64,000 nucleotides of DNA from Letharia columbiana (GCF_014066305.1 NW_023501070.1:124001-188000), one strand, 5' to 3'; positions 45,340 to 57,154 are shown, counted from the first letter of the stretch. The notes: a model not told the origin generated them from the letters alone. Program-made: numbers and translations.

Positions 45340-45489
45340 GGTTTTTCTAGCGCTGAGGGCCTTTTTCGGGCTATCTACTCAGTCCAGATGTCTAAAAGCT
45401 CTTAGCTGCCCCAGTGTTGGATATGCCCAAACACTATCTACATATCTACTTGTGTCGTTGTTTCTGTATGGCCTCACTGTTTCGAGCAC
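45340..45489 (+). repeat. B2 repeat, right end of the retroelement
   Basis: It runs from ggtttttctagcgctgaggg to tatggcctcactgtttcgag and closes the element; ordinary sequence resumes at about 45490. It is the least mutated repeat copy. Confidence 0.82.
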
Positions 45490-47172
45490 TATGACCTAGA
45501 TGGCGGATGTAGGAGAAGAGTTTGGCTGGTGGATTCCATCTTTCTAAAGACAACGGAGCTTACTGTTTCTAATATAGTCTATGAGTCCAAGCATATTGTT
45601 TGGCGAGCTTTGCGAAAAGATTGGGAAAGTGATACTCGCTAAGGACCGCGATTTGCAACCAGCGTGTTCCAAGAGACAGAGATTGCCGGGACACAGGGTC
45701 AGCAAATACTTCTCAGCGTGACGAGTACCACTTGACACGATGATCTGGGTTCCAAGCATACAATGTCCAGTGGGTCCCAGATGTAAAGAGCTAGGCTTGC
45801 ATACGGCAAGAGATAAATTAAGACATGGAATTCCTTGCTTTTGCCAAGAGGGTAAATCCGATCCGTGACAAGGATCGGGAGTGTCCTCTGGAAAGTTTCC
45901 ACAACAACATTAGCCCATCGACTCTGTAGAATTCAACCCAATCGGGACCAGACAGTCCCAGCCTTCTTGCCATAACACAAACGCACGGATCGTCTGGGCC
46001 GAACCGAAATGGTTTCACCACCGTCCAGAGCTATGGGAACACGGGAAGACTCTTTCGGAGCTAAGAAACCCGAAAATACCCTCACGCTTCCCAGCAGCTG
46101 CGGGAGGGTCGCCGTACCTATTTGGTGCATGATTTGAGTCTCGGCGAGGACCCTGAGGGGCAAAGCTACCCCCATCATCCAACTAGGTGCCGTCTTCGCA
46201 GGCGGCTACAGCGTCGTGCCTGCCACCCACCAAACAGTTGCGTCTGCCCCTCATATTCTCCCTGCATATTCTCCCTGCAGTCGAGGAGCGTTCTCGTACA
46301 TGACGGATTTACTCCACTATGTGCCCGACGCACTCGATGCTCTTGGTAAGTTGACATGAAGCCACAAGCAAAGGGCTCGACGGATTGTGCGAGATACGAA
46401 CGCGCTGCTCTGCTGCCGTTTCAGTCAACAGTAGAGACTTACCTCTCGATGCTACAACAGTGACCGCAACGTTGCGAACACCAAAAGAACATAGTATTAC
46501 GAAGTACATCCTAGTGAGCGGCCGCAGAGCCGCACACACAGTGCACGATGATTCAGAAGGTTGAAACGGGCAATTGTTGCTATGTTCCCCTTCCGTGTGC
46601 TGGAAATAGGACCCACCTCATAGATGTTATCGAAACCCTAAGAAGGGTCAAACGAGCCCTCAAACTTGTGTCTATGTATCACAATGCCTGTTACACGTTG
46701 CGTCCGATTCCTCGGCTCTGAAAACACGGACTCGGTCAATTGGACCTTCCTCTGTCTGCTCACGTCAAATATGCGTAAGCATTGAGCTGGCTACTCAAAC
46801 ACATTGCAAATACAAAACACGGACGCTGTCATCGCCTTCCGATCTGACTGCCAGAAAACTTTTTCCTTGGCCCACCCTCTTCGTATTCCTAGCGGAAATA
46901 GCCTTTGCATTTCTTCAGGGCAGTCAGCCTTGCTCTCCTTCTGGTGCAGATCACGGCTGTACTGGGAATGTGCCTACGGCTGCTACATATCTGTTACATG
47001 TTGACCTATCAGACAAAGAGTTACTGCTCCAGCCGAGGCGGCGACACTCTCAACAACACTTACATCAGCCCTGTTTCTTCCTCGTCACAAAGGTTCCATC
47101 CGTTCGGTACTCGAGACATGAGCCTATCATCGAAAGTTTTTCGAAGTAGAGTGGAGACATTCCTCTGCAGCA
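45490..47172. other. no gene recognised
   Basis: GC content returns to normal after the retroelement. Frames on both strands are short and without motifs. The last part should contain the promoter of the C2H2 gene. Confidence 0.4.
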
Positions 47173-49207
47173 ATGCGTGCTGCATATACAGGACCCAGCA
47201 AGGCTGTCATGCTGATGGAGGGCTCATTCTATATTCTCCTAAGTTACATTCTACTGAAATATATCACTGGCAGACCACTGACAGACGAAAAGTTCATACA
47301 ATCTTCGTCAATCAAAAACATATTCTGCAAGAAAATGGGATATCGTTTCCAAATGTACTCGTCCTCCAAGAGACGCCACAGAAAATCAGCGAGCGACCCT
47401 GTTCCAAGGATACCTTCACGTCGCCACCTGCAAGGCGACCGGCTCCTTTCAGTTCCTTCTGGTCTTGGGAACTCCCAACCTCCTGGCAGACTGGGCCTCA
47501 ACGACGATTTAACTGCTTATCTCTCGAAAATCCGGAACCTATGCGGTCCTGACCCTTCACACCTAACCGTCTATGAAGTTCCAGCCATAACAAACCTCCC
47601 TATTCCAGACCACCCTCTACCAGGTCCAACGGTATACAGTGGTGCGGACCTCCACCGTTCCACCAACACATGTGAATCGGCATTAAACGCGACAGTCTCC
47701 AACGATGTCGAAGTTCAAGAAGATGCTTCTTGGCTGTTGGCGCCCGACGCAGAGATATACGGAGACTTCCCCAATGCTCAAGGAATGGCCTATGGGAACA
47801 ATCTTCTTGCAGATGCAACACCGTATAGCGGTCTTGATTCTCGAGGAACGGGCAATCTGGAAGACTTCACTGCAGGCACAGCAGACTTCAACAGCGGGAG
47901 TCTTTGCTGCACGTCTTATCCATACCCAACCTCGTTTAACACGACCAATTTCAACAGCTTCGAATCTTCGACCTTCGCTCCTTCTTACACCCACACTCCT
48001 GTCTACTTCGACCAAAGCATGGGCAACTTCATAGGTCCTGGGTCTTCAGACATCCCCACTCCTACAGACAGCTTCAGTCAATGGCATATCGCTCCCAATA
48101 CGAGCTTTTCCACATCCCTTGAGAGTCCAGGCATCCCCGATCTTTCACACAGCTCCACCGCACACTGTCCGACTCGGAACATGACATATCTCACCAGCCT
48201 TGGACCTTCAGGCACTTCCTCTTCAACTTCATTCATTCCTGAGATCAGCGAATCCTACAACTTTGAGCACTCTTCTACTTCCCGTCACCGTTATCTCGCT
48301 CCGAATGTGAACAATGCCGGCGGTGTCGACCCTTTCGACACCTCCACTTCATGCCATCTGTTTAGAAACACGACCAATCTCCAAGGCCCCGAGCCCTCCG
48401 AAATTTCGCTCCCACGCCCTTTCGTTCCAGACGCAACCAACATCGATGGGTTCGAACCTTCGAACATCTCCGTGAGGGACGAGATTGTGACAGAGGATAT
48501 ATGGTCTCTTTTCACGACCTTTAATGATGGTTCCCAATTTCTTTCAGAAAATTGCGAGATAGGTGGTTCCATTGCTCTCGACGCACCAGACGTCAACAAC
48601 CTACATGTTCCAGACGCTTTAGAGTCCGTCGCTGGACCGTATAGTACAGGTCACCCCGTCAGAGACACCGGCTCAGTTGAAATATCTCAGCCGCGGAACG
48701 AAGGTCGTCAACGAAGAAGATCCAAAGGTCTGCCGGCAGGGCCGGAACCGCGGCAGAACAATCAACAGAGAAAGAAGGCAAATCCTAACGGCGTTCAGAG
48801 AAAGCCCAGCTCAAAGAGACGCAGATTCGACCCAAAATTCCGCTACTTCTGCACCCGTCCAGAGTGCAAATACTCTCTAGAACACGGTTCCGAAGGATTT
48901 CCCTCGGAACACAACGCAGTGCGGCATGGGGGAACTCATTCACCTGAGAAACCGTACGTCTGCCCGTTGTCTCATACGAACGGCGATGCCCGGTTTCGCC
49001 GGCCGGATAGTCTTAAAAGGTAGGTTTCTCCCGTTGCTGATGATGAATGCAGCATGCTAACACTGGCGTGCGTGCAGCCACATCAAAAAGCGACATAGCG
49101 ACAGAAACCTTGAAGATCCGTACATCAAGTCCATCCTGTCAAAGAGGTACGAGCTGCCGCAGGTCAAAGACGGGAAGAATGTCATCATTGTGAAGATGCG
49201 TGACTAG
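47173..49207 (+). CDS. C2H2-like zinc-finger transcription factor (2 exons)
   Basis: Exons are 47173-49019 and 49078-49207, about 658 aa from the first ATG. Later starts at 47335 (MGYRFQMYSSSKRR) are credible because the first 50 residues are hydrophobic and unusual. The middle 400 residues are Ser/Thr/Pro-rich and disordered, with loosely repeated units (LGPSGTSSSTSFIPEIS, GPEPSEISLPRPFVPDATN, FEPSNISV). A basic region (GRQRRRSK, KRRRFDPKFR) precedes the fingers. Finger 1 is CTRPECKY to HNAVRHGGTH. Finger 2 is VCPLSHTNGDARFRRPDSLK joined across the 58-bp intron to SHIKKRH. It lacks the usual second Cys, so it may be degenerate or use another ligand. It is probably a nuclear regulator. Confidence 0.72.
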
Positions 49208-49754
49208 CGCACTCGGTTGAGAGAAGGATGATGGATGAACGCTGCCTCTACCAAATTGAATGTTGATAAAAAGTCCATTTCGTTTCCCAGCACGGCGAGC
49301 GCGCGTTTTCGCTTTCGGACTCTGGGTGCCCCATAGACTTTCCTATGTTCCCTGTTTGTGCGGAAAATAACTCATAATGTCATTGCGACTCATATAGACC
49401 ATAGAACGCCGTCGTTTCCTTACTTCCTCAACAGTCACTTCCTAATAAAGTTCCCCTCATACCGCCGTCCCCGAGCTATGTTTAAAAACATGACTCTTGG
49501 AAAGCACCAACGACAATTCAAGACTTGGAACTACACGTCAAACACCTTTTCGCTCAACACTCCCCATCCGTGTGACACCAATACCAAGCCGAAGCCAACG
49601 ACTCAACAAACCCTTCACCCCAATCACAGGCTACCACTTTCTCTTCAGCCCAACATTCTGACCCTGAATACTAATATCAACCCTAATCCCGATATCCCAA
49701 TCCCAATCCCTATCCCAATATCCCGATCCCATGCCCACAGACTCGGATCCATTA

Positions 49755-50155
49755 TGCCATCCATCCATCCATCCACTGATTCATCTATCCATCCATCATA
49801 TACTTATTCATCTATCCATCCATCCATTTATTTATTTATCTATTTAGTTATTTATCTATTTATTTATTTATCCATCCATCCATCCATTCATTCATTTATC
49901 TATCCATCTATCCATCCATCTATTTATCCATTCATTCATCTATTTATCAATCTATTCATTTATTTATCTATCCATCTATCCATCTATTCATCTATCCATC
50001 TATCCATCTATCCATTCATTTATTTATCAATCTATCCATCTATCCATCCATCCATCTATCCATCTATTTCTATCCACCTATCTATATCTATCCACCCACC
50101 CACCCACCCACTCATCCATCCATCCACCCATCCACCTACCTATTACACCCATCCA
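49755..50155. repeat. tetranucleotide array, atcc/attt family
   Basis: About 400 bp of mixed tatccatccatc and tatttatttatc units with drift. No frame through it is credible. Confidence 0.85.
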
Positions 50156-50461
50156 TCAAATAACCAGCAAGCAAACGCCGCAAACAAACGCCGCAAACCC
50201 TGCCCCGACCCAATATGAGAGAGAGAGAAAGTGTATGTATATATATATGCATCAACTCACTCACCTTTCCCCCTCTTCCCCCCCCTTCCTTCCTTCCCGC
50301 TTCCTTCCTTCACCCATACCTTCCTTCACCCATACCTACCCACCAACCTACCAACCTCCATCGCCACCCCATCATCCTCTCGACCCTCCAGCCACCTAGC
50401 CATCTAGACCCTCTATCCCTCCATCCAGCCCCAAAAAACCACTACACCCCCCCCTCCTCTC

Positions 50462-50510
50462 TCCACCATCACCATCACCATCACCATCACCATCACCATC
50501 AACCAACCAA
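50462..50510. repeat. accatc hexamer microsatellite
   Basis: About eight copies of accatc or caccat in a row, followed by aaccaaccaaccaacc. Confidence 0.85.
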
Positions 50511-50559
50511 CCAACCGGCTACCAAAAAGAAATAAAAGAAAATGCCATACTGCATCTCA

Positions 50560-51008
50560 GCCCCTTAGGAGAAAAATAATGATAATCAACCAGAAAAAAG
50601 AGAGAAGAAGAAAAAAGAGAGAAAAGAGATATAAAAGAGAGAGAGAGAGAAGAGATTAAAAAAAGAGGGTAAGGAGAGAGAGAGAAGGAGAGAGAGATGA
50701 GAAGAAAAGATGAGATAAAAAAAGATAAGCAAAAAGAGAGAAGAGAAAAAAAAAGAGATAAAAAAGAGATAAAAAAGAGTAAAAAAAAGAGATAAAAAAG
50801 AGAGAGAAGAAGAGAGAAATGAGAAGAGATGAGAAGAGAGAGATGAGAAGAGAAGATGAGACGAGAAGAGATAAAAAAAAAGAGTAAGAGAGAAGAGAAA
50901 AAAAAAGAGAGGGTAAGGAGATAAAAAAGAGAGATAAAAAAAGAGATAAAGAAAGATAAAAAAAAAGATATAAAAAATAAAAAAAAAAAAGAAGAAGAAG
51001 AAAAAAAC
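50560..51008 (+). repeat. purine-rich tract of about 450 bp
   Basis: The plus strand is nearly all A and G with scattered T in gataaaaaagag units. It resembles the tract at 22490-22795 but is T-interrupted. The opposite-strand frame (Phe/Ser/Leu only) is a composition artefact. Confidence 0.85.
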
Positions 51009-51283
51009 GGACAGACGGCAGCGTCTTCAGCAAGGGTAGGCTCGGTACTGCGCTGCGCTGCACGAGGCGGGATGGGCTGGGTGGGGGTGTTCTAGCATTG
51101 GAGGGATGGCGTGCGGTGTTTCTAGCATCGGAGGGATGGGGGACGAGGGAGGAGGGCCTGGTTGGTTGGTTGGTTGGTTGATTGTGTGGATGAGTTGTGT
51201 GGATGAGGGAGGACGGCTTGGTTGTGTGGATGAGTGTGGATGAAGGGCGGTTTAATTGGTGCTTGTCGAGGTTTTTATTTGTT

Positions 51284-51286
<3 letters not shown>

Positions 51287-51340
<54 letters not shown>
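51287..51340. repeat. GT dinucleotide microsatellite
   Basis: About 26 uninterrupted gt repeats. Confidence 0.9.
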
Positions 51341-51342
<2 letters not shown>

Positions 51343-51469
51343 ACTGTGTGGATAGAATAGGAGGAGGGTATTTCATCGTCGTGTATCGTCATTATCATCG
51401 TCGTTATGTATCGTTATGTGGATGGGGTGGAGAGGGTTTTCATCATCTTTATCGTTTCATCATCGTCGT

Positions 51470-51555
51470 TATTATCAGCATCAGCATCAGCATCAGCAGC
51501 ATCAGTCATCAGCATCAGCGGCATCAGCAGCAGCAGCAGTAGCAGTAGTAGTAGA
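51470..51555. repeat. cagcat/cag trinucleotide run
   Basis: Repeated catcag and cagcag units ending in agtagtagtag. Confidence 0.8.
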
Positions 51556-51738
51556 TCATTCGCCATATAGTATCATTCGATGTATTTCAGCAAAGTGAGT
51601 AAGTAAGTGAGTAAGTAAGTGAGTAAGTGAATGGTATCATTATATACACACATCATGCACTTTCCGCATCGACTCCCTTGCTGCAATCCGGGTGTCCCAG
51701 CCCGGACTCCTGATGATTACTTCTTCCCCCACCACCGC

Positions 51739-53272
51739 TCACACCCATCCCCTGTGATACCTATAAGTCCCGGACTCCGCATCCCCTTCTTCACCGCCAT
51801 AGTCTTCCCTCCGCGTCCCTTGCAGCGGTAGGTCGAAACTGTCGCTGTGGTCCGGCTCTTCGTCTTTCGCCCACGTCACGTTCTCCGGTTTCTCCACCTC
51901 GTGCCGGCGGTCTGATTTCCGGCCGAGGCCCAACCCGGGCCGGGAGCGTTGCCGTGGGCCTTGGGTCGGTCGTTGTGGGACGGCTAATCTTCCACCGCCA
52001 CCGTCGCCGTCACCGCCGGCGCCAGTGTCTTCATGGTGTCTATCGGCGGGCACTTTCTCGCCTATATCAGGACCTCGCGGTTGCCCGTCTAGCTTGTCTT
52101 GTGGTTTTGTCTTTCGCCATGGCCGTTTGTACCACGGGGTCTGAGAGGGAGGGGAGAACCAGGTCAACTGGCTCGCCGGCGTTTGCACACTATCCAAGCT
52201 CTCGCTATCATGACTTTGTCTCGCCTTGACGAGCCTCGCCCTCAGGTACAAGACCAGTGGGCGCATTATCGGGGCACAGGCGCCGATGATTGCGAAATTG
52301 ACTTCCAAAATGCGCGTGAGGGCGTTACCGACCCCGACCCAGGTGTAGTCGCCGGAGAGGACTTCCCAGGAGTATGAGGTGCGGACGATGCAGACGGTGC
52401 CGGTGATGACGCCGAGGCCCATGAGGAGATTGAGTGCGATTTTGGTGCGGAGTTTGAGGCGGGCGTTCCAGAGGAGGAGGATGGGGAAGGCGGCGCCGAT
52501 GAAGTCCGTTATGATTGAGAAGACTGTAGCCAATCAGTGATTGCTCCCGTTCATCTTCTCTTGACAGACACCCTGTGTAGCTCGGGAGTGTCGGGACCAG
52601 GGGTAGACTCACCACCCTGAACGATGATAATCTTCTCCACGGCCTTCTTACTCATGCAATGGCCCGGCACCGCCCCCTCCACCGTCTCCCAATTCTTCTG
52701 CAACGGTATACACTGGAACAAGAACAGTAGTGTCAACGGCACATGCGTGACCACCAAGAATCCAATCAATCCGAAAAGGAACCACCGCCATCGCTCGAAT
52801 TTCGATATTCGCAGTAGAAAGAGGCAAATTGATATTTTGGAGAGGGCGAGCGTGATGAAGACCTGAATCCAGTCCAGGAAATTGTATTTGAGGAAACCTT
52901 CGTAGTGGTCTGGGGTGAGGTATTGGACGTGGCGGCCGAGGCCGTAGTCGACTTCGAGCATGACGAAGCCCATGCCTACTGCGTTGATCATCTGCTCAGA
53001 CACCCGTCGTGCATTAGCCATTACTGTTCATATTCCAGTGTTTCCCTTCTCTGTCCCACACGGCAGAGCGGTGTTGTAGGTCGGGCACAGCTCACCTGCG
53101 TAAGAGCAATGACCGCATCGTCCCAGCCGAAATTGCGCGTGATCCATATCCTCGTCATCAACCTCAAACACACCAGTATAGTCGCTGGTCCAAAGACGGC
53201 CCAGTTGACGGCGATGAGCATGGGACCGAGATTCCTGTCGCCGACCGAAGGGATTATCTCTGCTTTGTCCAT
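51739..53272 (-). CDS. fungal rhodopsin/SAT4-type 7-TM membrane protein (3 exons)
   Basis: Model on the minus strand: 53272-53096, 52991-52613 and 52523-51739, about 446 aa, with 104- and 89-bp introns (GTGAGC and GTGAGT donors; GAGCAG and CTACAG acceptors). Seven hydrophobic segments are visible, including MLIAVNWAVFGPATILVCL, NAVGMGFVML, IQVFITLALSKISICLFLL, GLIGFLVVTHVPLTLLFLF, IITDFIGAAFPILLLW, LLMGLGVITGTVCIV and FAIIGACAPIM. Family marks are FGWDDAVIAL near the second segment, a Cys pair region (FLFQC and GHCMSKKAVEK) and NFAIIGACAPIMRPL before a long hydrophilic tail. The tail (180 residues) is Arg/Asp/Gly-rich and probably cytosolic. The family is common in ascomycetes and includes PTH11-like receptors; it is not retinal-binding as far as known. 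The ligand is unknown. Start ATG 53272 follows gca. Confidence 0.85.
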
Positions 53273-54262
53273 TGCAGCGACAGGGGACACTGAACCGACG
53301 CTGGGACCTGTGAGAGCAGCCACCGTACAATCATCGCTTGAGAATTGATGTCGGCCTGTGGCAACGGTGTCGACAGCGTGAGGATGGCAGCGGTGAGGTG
53401 TAGGTAATGACTCCGGTGGGGGTCAAGAAAGTGGGCAATGTGCAGATGCAATGGAGTGAAGTTGGACTTTCCTCGGTTGGACTCGATGGATTGGGAGGTA
53501 GGTTAAAGTAGGTTAGGTACTACTAGTAGAGTAAAGTAGGTGACTTGGGATTGGGACTTGGGAGGATTTGATGAGCTAAACAAGCGTCATGTCCATCGTC
53601 GATCATCTTTTCTGCACCGGAGCTTCTTCGTGGCTTCCATAACCCTTCCATTTGTCGCTAGTTCATCCACCGAACGAGTCCGCCCTTCACTTGCTATTAC
53701 ACAAATAGTAAAGATCCGCAGCAACCGGCTGGGTCTTGGCGTTCTGGATAGCTTCAGCAGATCACCGGCCAAAAATGCGGGGAGTGTCTGGTCCAATTAG
53801 AATCGAGCTTGATGGTTTGCACCAAAATAAGTCACAGCAAGCAGAGGTGGGAAAAGTGGGGACTGGTTCGTGATTGGGTGCGAGAACGAGAGGGTCTGCT
53901 TGAATCGCCGCATCCCCGCAATTCATCAAGGTTTATTCTCCGAAAAAAGACAGATGAAGGCGCATGAAAAAAGGGGTCCGAGTGGTTAAAAGTATAAAAT
54001 AACTTTTTCCGGTAGCTCGTAGCTGTGAGATATACCCGCACCAATAGTACCTGGCTCGCTTATGCACTTTGTCTCTAAGCGAGGTAGGATCAATGACGTT
54101 GTCTGCATCCTTCGGCTATCCCAGGATACTACTGCACAGTATGATGCACGTCATCACTATACAAATCATCGCATGCTTTAAAGCTCACATTTAATCAACT
54201 ATCACCACCATCGTTATTCAACCTCAGACCGACGACGAGTTCTAACATAGCAATACAAACAC
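53273..54262. other. no gene recognised
   Basis: This is the gap between the 7-TM gene (promoter side) and the 3' end of the oxidoreductase gene. The frames are short and without motifs. Confidence 0.4.
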
Positions 54263-55478
54263 CTAATAACTCTCCCTCGTCCCATTCTTCGCACTGCGGA
54301 ATATAGCCTCCACCATCTGATGCCTCTTGACCGCCTCATCAAAATCCACCAGATCTTTGTTCCCTTCAGCAAACGCAGCGTACACCCCTCCAATGCCCCC
54401 AAATGGCCCTTTCTCAACCTCGACTTCCTCCCACTTTCCCCCTTCCTTGGTCGCATATGGTCCTTTATCTCCGTCGTCTTTGCCGTCCTGCTTAGGCAGC
54501 GCAAACTGATACAAAGTAGGCGGGGCCATCGCAATAAATTGGTTCCCACTTTCGAACTTGAGCGATCCCTCCTCGCCAGAGACGATCCACTCAAAATGTC
54601 CTGGCGTGGCTTCGGTGGTAGATGAGGACACATAGCTGACCGTAGCACCGCTCTCGAGCACGCCTTGGATTGAGACAAAATCCGCAATGTTGCTTTTGAC
54701 CGGCTCACTCTTGGAACCATCGGCTTGAGTGAATCGAAGCTCCGGCATAGTGGTTGCAGTGGTCGCGTTGAGAGACTTGAATTCGCCGAGGAGGTAGCAA
54801 AGCGGATCCAGCGCATGGATGGTTGGAATCGTTACCAAGTTCGCTCCGCTCTTGGGGTCGTTGAGATAACTATTCTTGACAGGAATGTTCACCACCAAGC
54901 TATTCGAAGCGACCAAAGTGGTTCCAATGATGCGGCCGAGAGCACCAGAGTCGATGATCGATTTGGCTTTCTGGACGCTGGGAAGGAGCCGCGCTTGCAG
55001 ACCGACTGCAGTTTTGACGCCTTGCGTTCTGGCTAACGCAGCGAGCTCTTCTGCTTCTTGAAGGCCGTTGCCGAGGGGCCATTCGACGAAGACGGATTTC
55101 TTAGCATGAAGAGCTGGGAGGGCGAGTTGTTTGTGGTAAGGTGTCTGCGAATTTGAAGTCAGCCTGCTTTGCTCACTACCCTCACCCCACGTCCCGTGAA
55201 GGTGAGCATCCAAACAACCAACATACCTTAACGCTCACAACAACCAAATCAACATCCTTATCGTCCGCAATAGCCTCGGGGCTGCTATACGCCTTGTCCG
55301 TCGAAAGGCCATGGGCCTCGGCGGCCTTCCTCGCCGTCTCAGGCGAAGACGTGCTGACGGCCACCAGCTTGAACTTCTCGTTCAATGGAGCCGATTTGAG
55401 AGGGGAAGAATGAGCGCTCGTGGCCCAGGCGGACTGGTCTGCGGAGAGACCGATGATGCCCACGCCGATGGGTGCCAT
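54263..55478 (-). CDS. Gfo/Idh/MocA-type, Gal80-like protein (2 exons)
   Basis: Exons are 55478-55227 and 55144-54263, 377 aa, with an 82-bp intron (GTATGT to CGCAG) that joins DLVVVSVK to TPYHKQLALPAL. The N-terminal Rossmann part has IGVGIIGLSADQSAWATSAH and KLVAVSTSSPETARKAAEAHG. The usual catalytic EKP motif is replaced by EWP (SVFVEWPLGNGLQEAEELAA), as in Gal80-like regulators, so it may bind NAD(P) without classic dehydrogenase activity. The C-terminal domain follows: GRIIGTTLVASNSL, ATPGHFEWIVSGEEGSLKFE and FDEAVKRHQMVEAIFRSAKN. It is probably a soluble enzyme or sugar-responsive regulator; the substrate is unknown. The start context is tgcagaATGG. The frame is intact. Confidence 0.87.
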
Positions 55479-56765
55479 TCTGCGTCAGGGGGGTGAAGCT
55501 GTAGGGGTCAGTGGATGTTGGACTAGGTATATAGGCAGGTGTAGACGTAAAGTGTAGAATGCGAAAGGAATGATTACTGCATACATGAACAGGACCGTCA
55601 ATGGTACTTATATACACAAAAATCTTGGCACCACGGAAGTCGGTCAGGCTACGTTCCGAGCATCCCCACTCTGGCTTACAAATGCCATGGGCCGATCTCC
55701 TGCAACGAAAGTATCAGCAGCACCATCACGCCATCACTCCATTCATTGAAAACCAGACGATTACATTCGTCCGACTGCAGCCTGCAGGAAAAGAGACTGA
55801 CTGACACTGCTCGAGGTCAAAACCAAGCACATTGCGCTCGGTCCAACTTTCTCTCCCACGCCGCGTCCTCTCAGGAAAGTCTGACAAAGATTGTAAATCC
55901 GGAAGAAGGTGGAGCATCCGGTCCCGAGCCTTTGCGCCCTGGACTGGGTCGTCGCGAGAAGAGCAGGAGGGAATGTATTAGTACGTAGCTTACGGATCGG
56001 TCGAGCACCCAGGCCGAACAGCCTGACACATGGCGTGCTTTTGCTCTCGCATAATGGGCGCTGTGAGGGATGCAGAGACGGATTTGAAGGATATCAAGGT
56101 CGGAGGTGGTTCCTCGAGGGACAAAGAGAGAGGACATGCCCGGTGTGTCCTGGCCAACCACGTGTGAAAACTCTGGGGCGCCTTGGTAAATATCCCTGCT
56201 GAGTGTTACCAACGCCCTGCCAGGGTATATGGATTGCACCTGCTGTCACCATAACGAGGCGCAGGGGCAGACAATGCGGACGGAGTGGTTAACCAAGGAA
56301 GAAATTGATTACGGCGCCGTCATGAGTAAGTGACACCGCTACGGATGGCTGATGCTCGCACTGGAAGAAGAAACGAGAGACAGAGAGAGAGAAAAGAGGG
56401 TATTCTATAGATCAGGATTCAATCCGAGAACTTATCACGCTACGCTTCCAGGCTTTCGTGACCAGCTATCCTTGCCGCAATTTTACGAAAGATTGATACG
56501 ATGGACGGGCCGGGGAAGAGAAGAGGCGTAGAGCTTGCTTTGGGTTGACATGTTATGATGACGCAACAATGGAGCGAGGGCAAAGCAATATATCTGACCG
56601 TCAAGACAGGAAGGGAAGCTGAAGGTAGGGTGATTTGAATAGAGCTTGGACATATGAGAGGTGCAGGGTTTCTTTTCAAGGTATTTACGCCTAGACGAGA
56701 AGCGGTCTACGCATCCTCATGGGCCCCCCCCCCGCACTCCTCGTCTCCGGCATGATACCAATCCC
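55479..56765. other. no gene recognised
   Basis: Short frames only; there is an agagacagagagagagaaaa run near 56370. I see no motif. Confidence 0.4.
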
Positions 56766-57154
56766 TTAGGCTTCCTTTTTGTAAATTTCATCGATCCCTC
56801 CTAGCGCCATGGCAAGCTCTCCCCCCATCGCTGCCCTGTACCGCTGCAGATAAAGTCTCAACGCTCGAGTGGGATTTTCGAACCCACTCCGTTCCATCGC
56901 TTGGAGGACGTCGTCGTCAATCATCAAGTTACGGCTGGTAGATGCCATGCTGCCTGCAGCTAAAGGGCCCGTTTATGAGTCAGCGAACAAGCTTTTCAAA
57001 AAGAAGACCAAAATTCAATGACTGGTATACGGTACGGGTGGACGGAATCCAGAAGACCTTCGATGGTCACGAGTTGAATATATTCCACCGCACAAGCCTC
57101 GACCCTATCGCTCGCTTCTCTCGAGATCTTCGCCTCCTGTGGCAGCGCCTCTTT
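56766..57154 (-). CDS. NF-YB/HAP3-like histone-fold protein, 5' end unresolved
   Basis: Two exons are clear: about 57154-57058 and 56953-56766, with a 104-bp intron (57057-56954, GTCTTC donor, CTGCAG acceptor). The spliced protein reads EALPQEAKISREASDRV, ACAVEYIQLVTIEGS, then MIDDDVLQAMERSGFENP and LRLYLQRYRAAM. This follows the NF-YB (HAP3) histone fold: ALP-AKIS, the central helix, and the DLLxAMxxLGF...LYLQRYR end. The residues between the two halves, which in canonical NF-YB include a KRKT-like stretch, are changed to STSRNLM. Upstream, LPDTNTIQRIKR (about 57270-57230) fits the preceding LPIANVxRIMK helix, but the phase does not close with an obvious intron. It is therefore a divergent paralogue or a damaged gene, not the main CCAAT-binding subunit. 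Confidence 0.6.

Larger units (their letters stand above)
40761..45489 (+). mobile_element. RIP-degraded tyrosine-recombinase retrotransposon (Ngaro/PAT-like split repeats)
   Basis: The order is A1 (40761-40961), AT-rich interior, B1 (44901-45060), A2 (45062-45277), B2 (45340-45489). That is the split direct repeat arrangement of Ngaro and PAT elements of the DIRS order. The interior has no long frame but reads as a decayed polyprotein: a Cys-rich gag-like segment near 41980, reverse transcriptase near 42330-43330 and a tyrosine recombinase near 44280-44770. Stop codons and TA-rich sequence are everywhere. B1 against B2 differs mainly by C-to-T and G-to-A, as expected from RIP. The element is dead, and no target-site duplication is seen, as expected for recombinase-mediated insertion. 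Confidence 0.82.
49208..51738. other. microsatellite-rich intergenic region, no gene
   Basis: This stretch is mostly simple sequence: a tccatc/tatttat array, ccttcctt units, an accatc run, a purine tract, a GT run and CAG/CAT runs, each listed separately. The long frame through the array (Ser-Ile-His-Pro repeats) is an artefact. Confidence 0.6.

Noticed and set aside
49358..50218. Plus-strand frame of 286 codons
   Set aside because: Most of it is Ser-Ile-His-Pro and Ile-Tyr-Leu-Phe repeats coded by a tetranucleotide microsatellite.
54214..54816. Minus-strand frame of 200 codons and plus-strand frames of 60-103 codons
   Set aside because: They are shadows of the Gal80-like gene, whose own frame is complete and motif-bearing.
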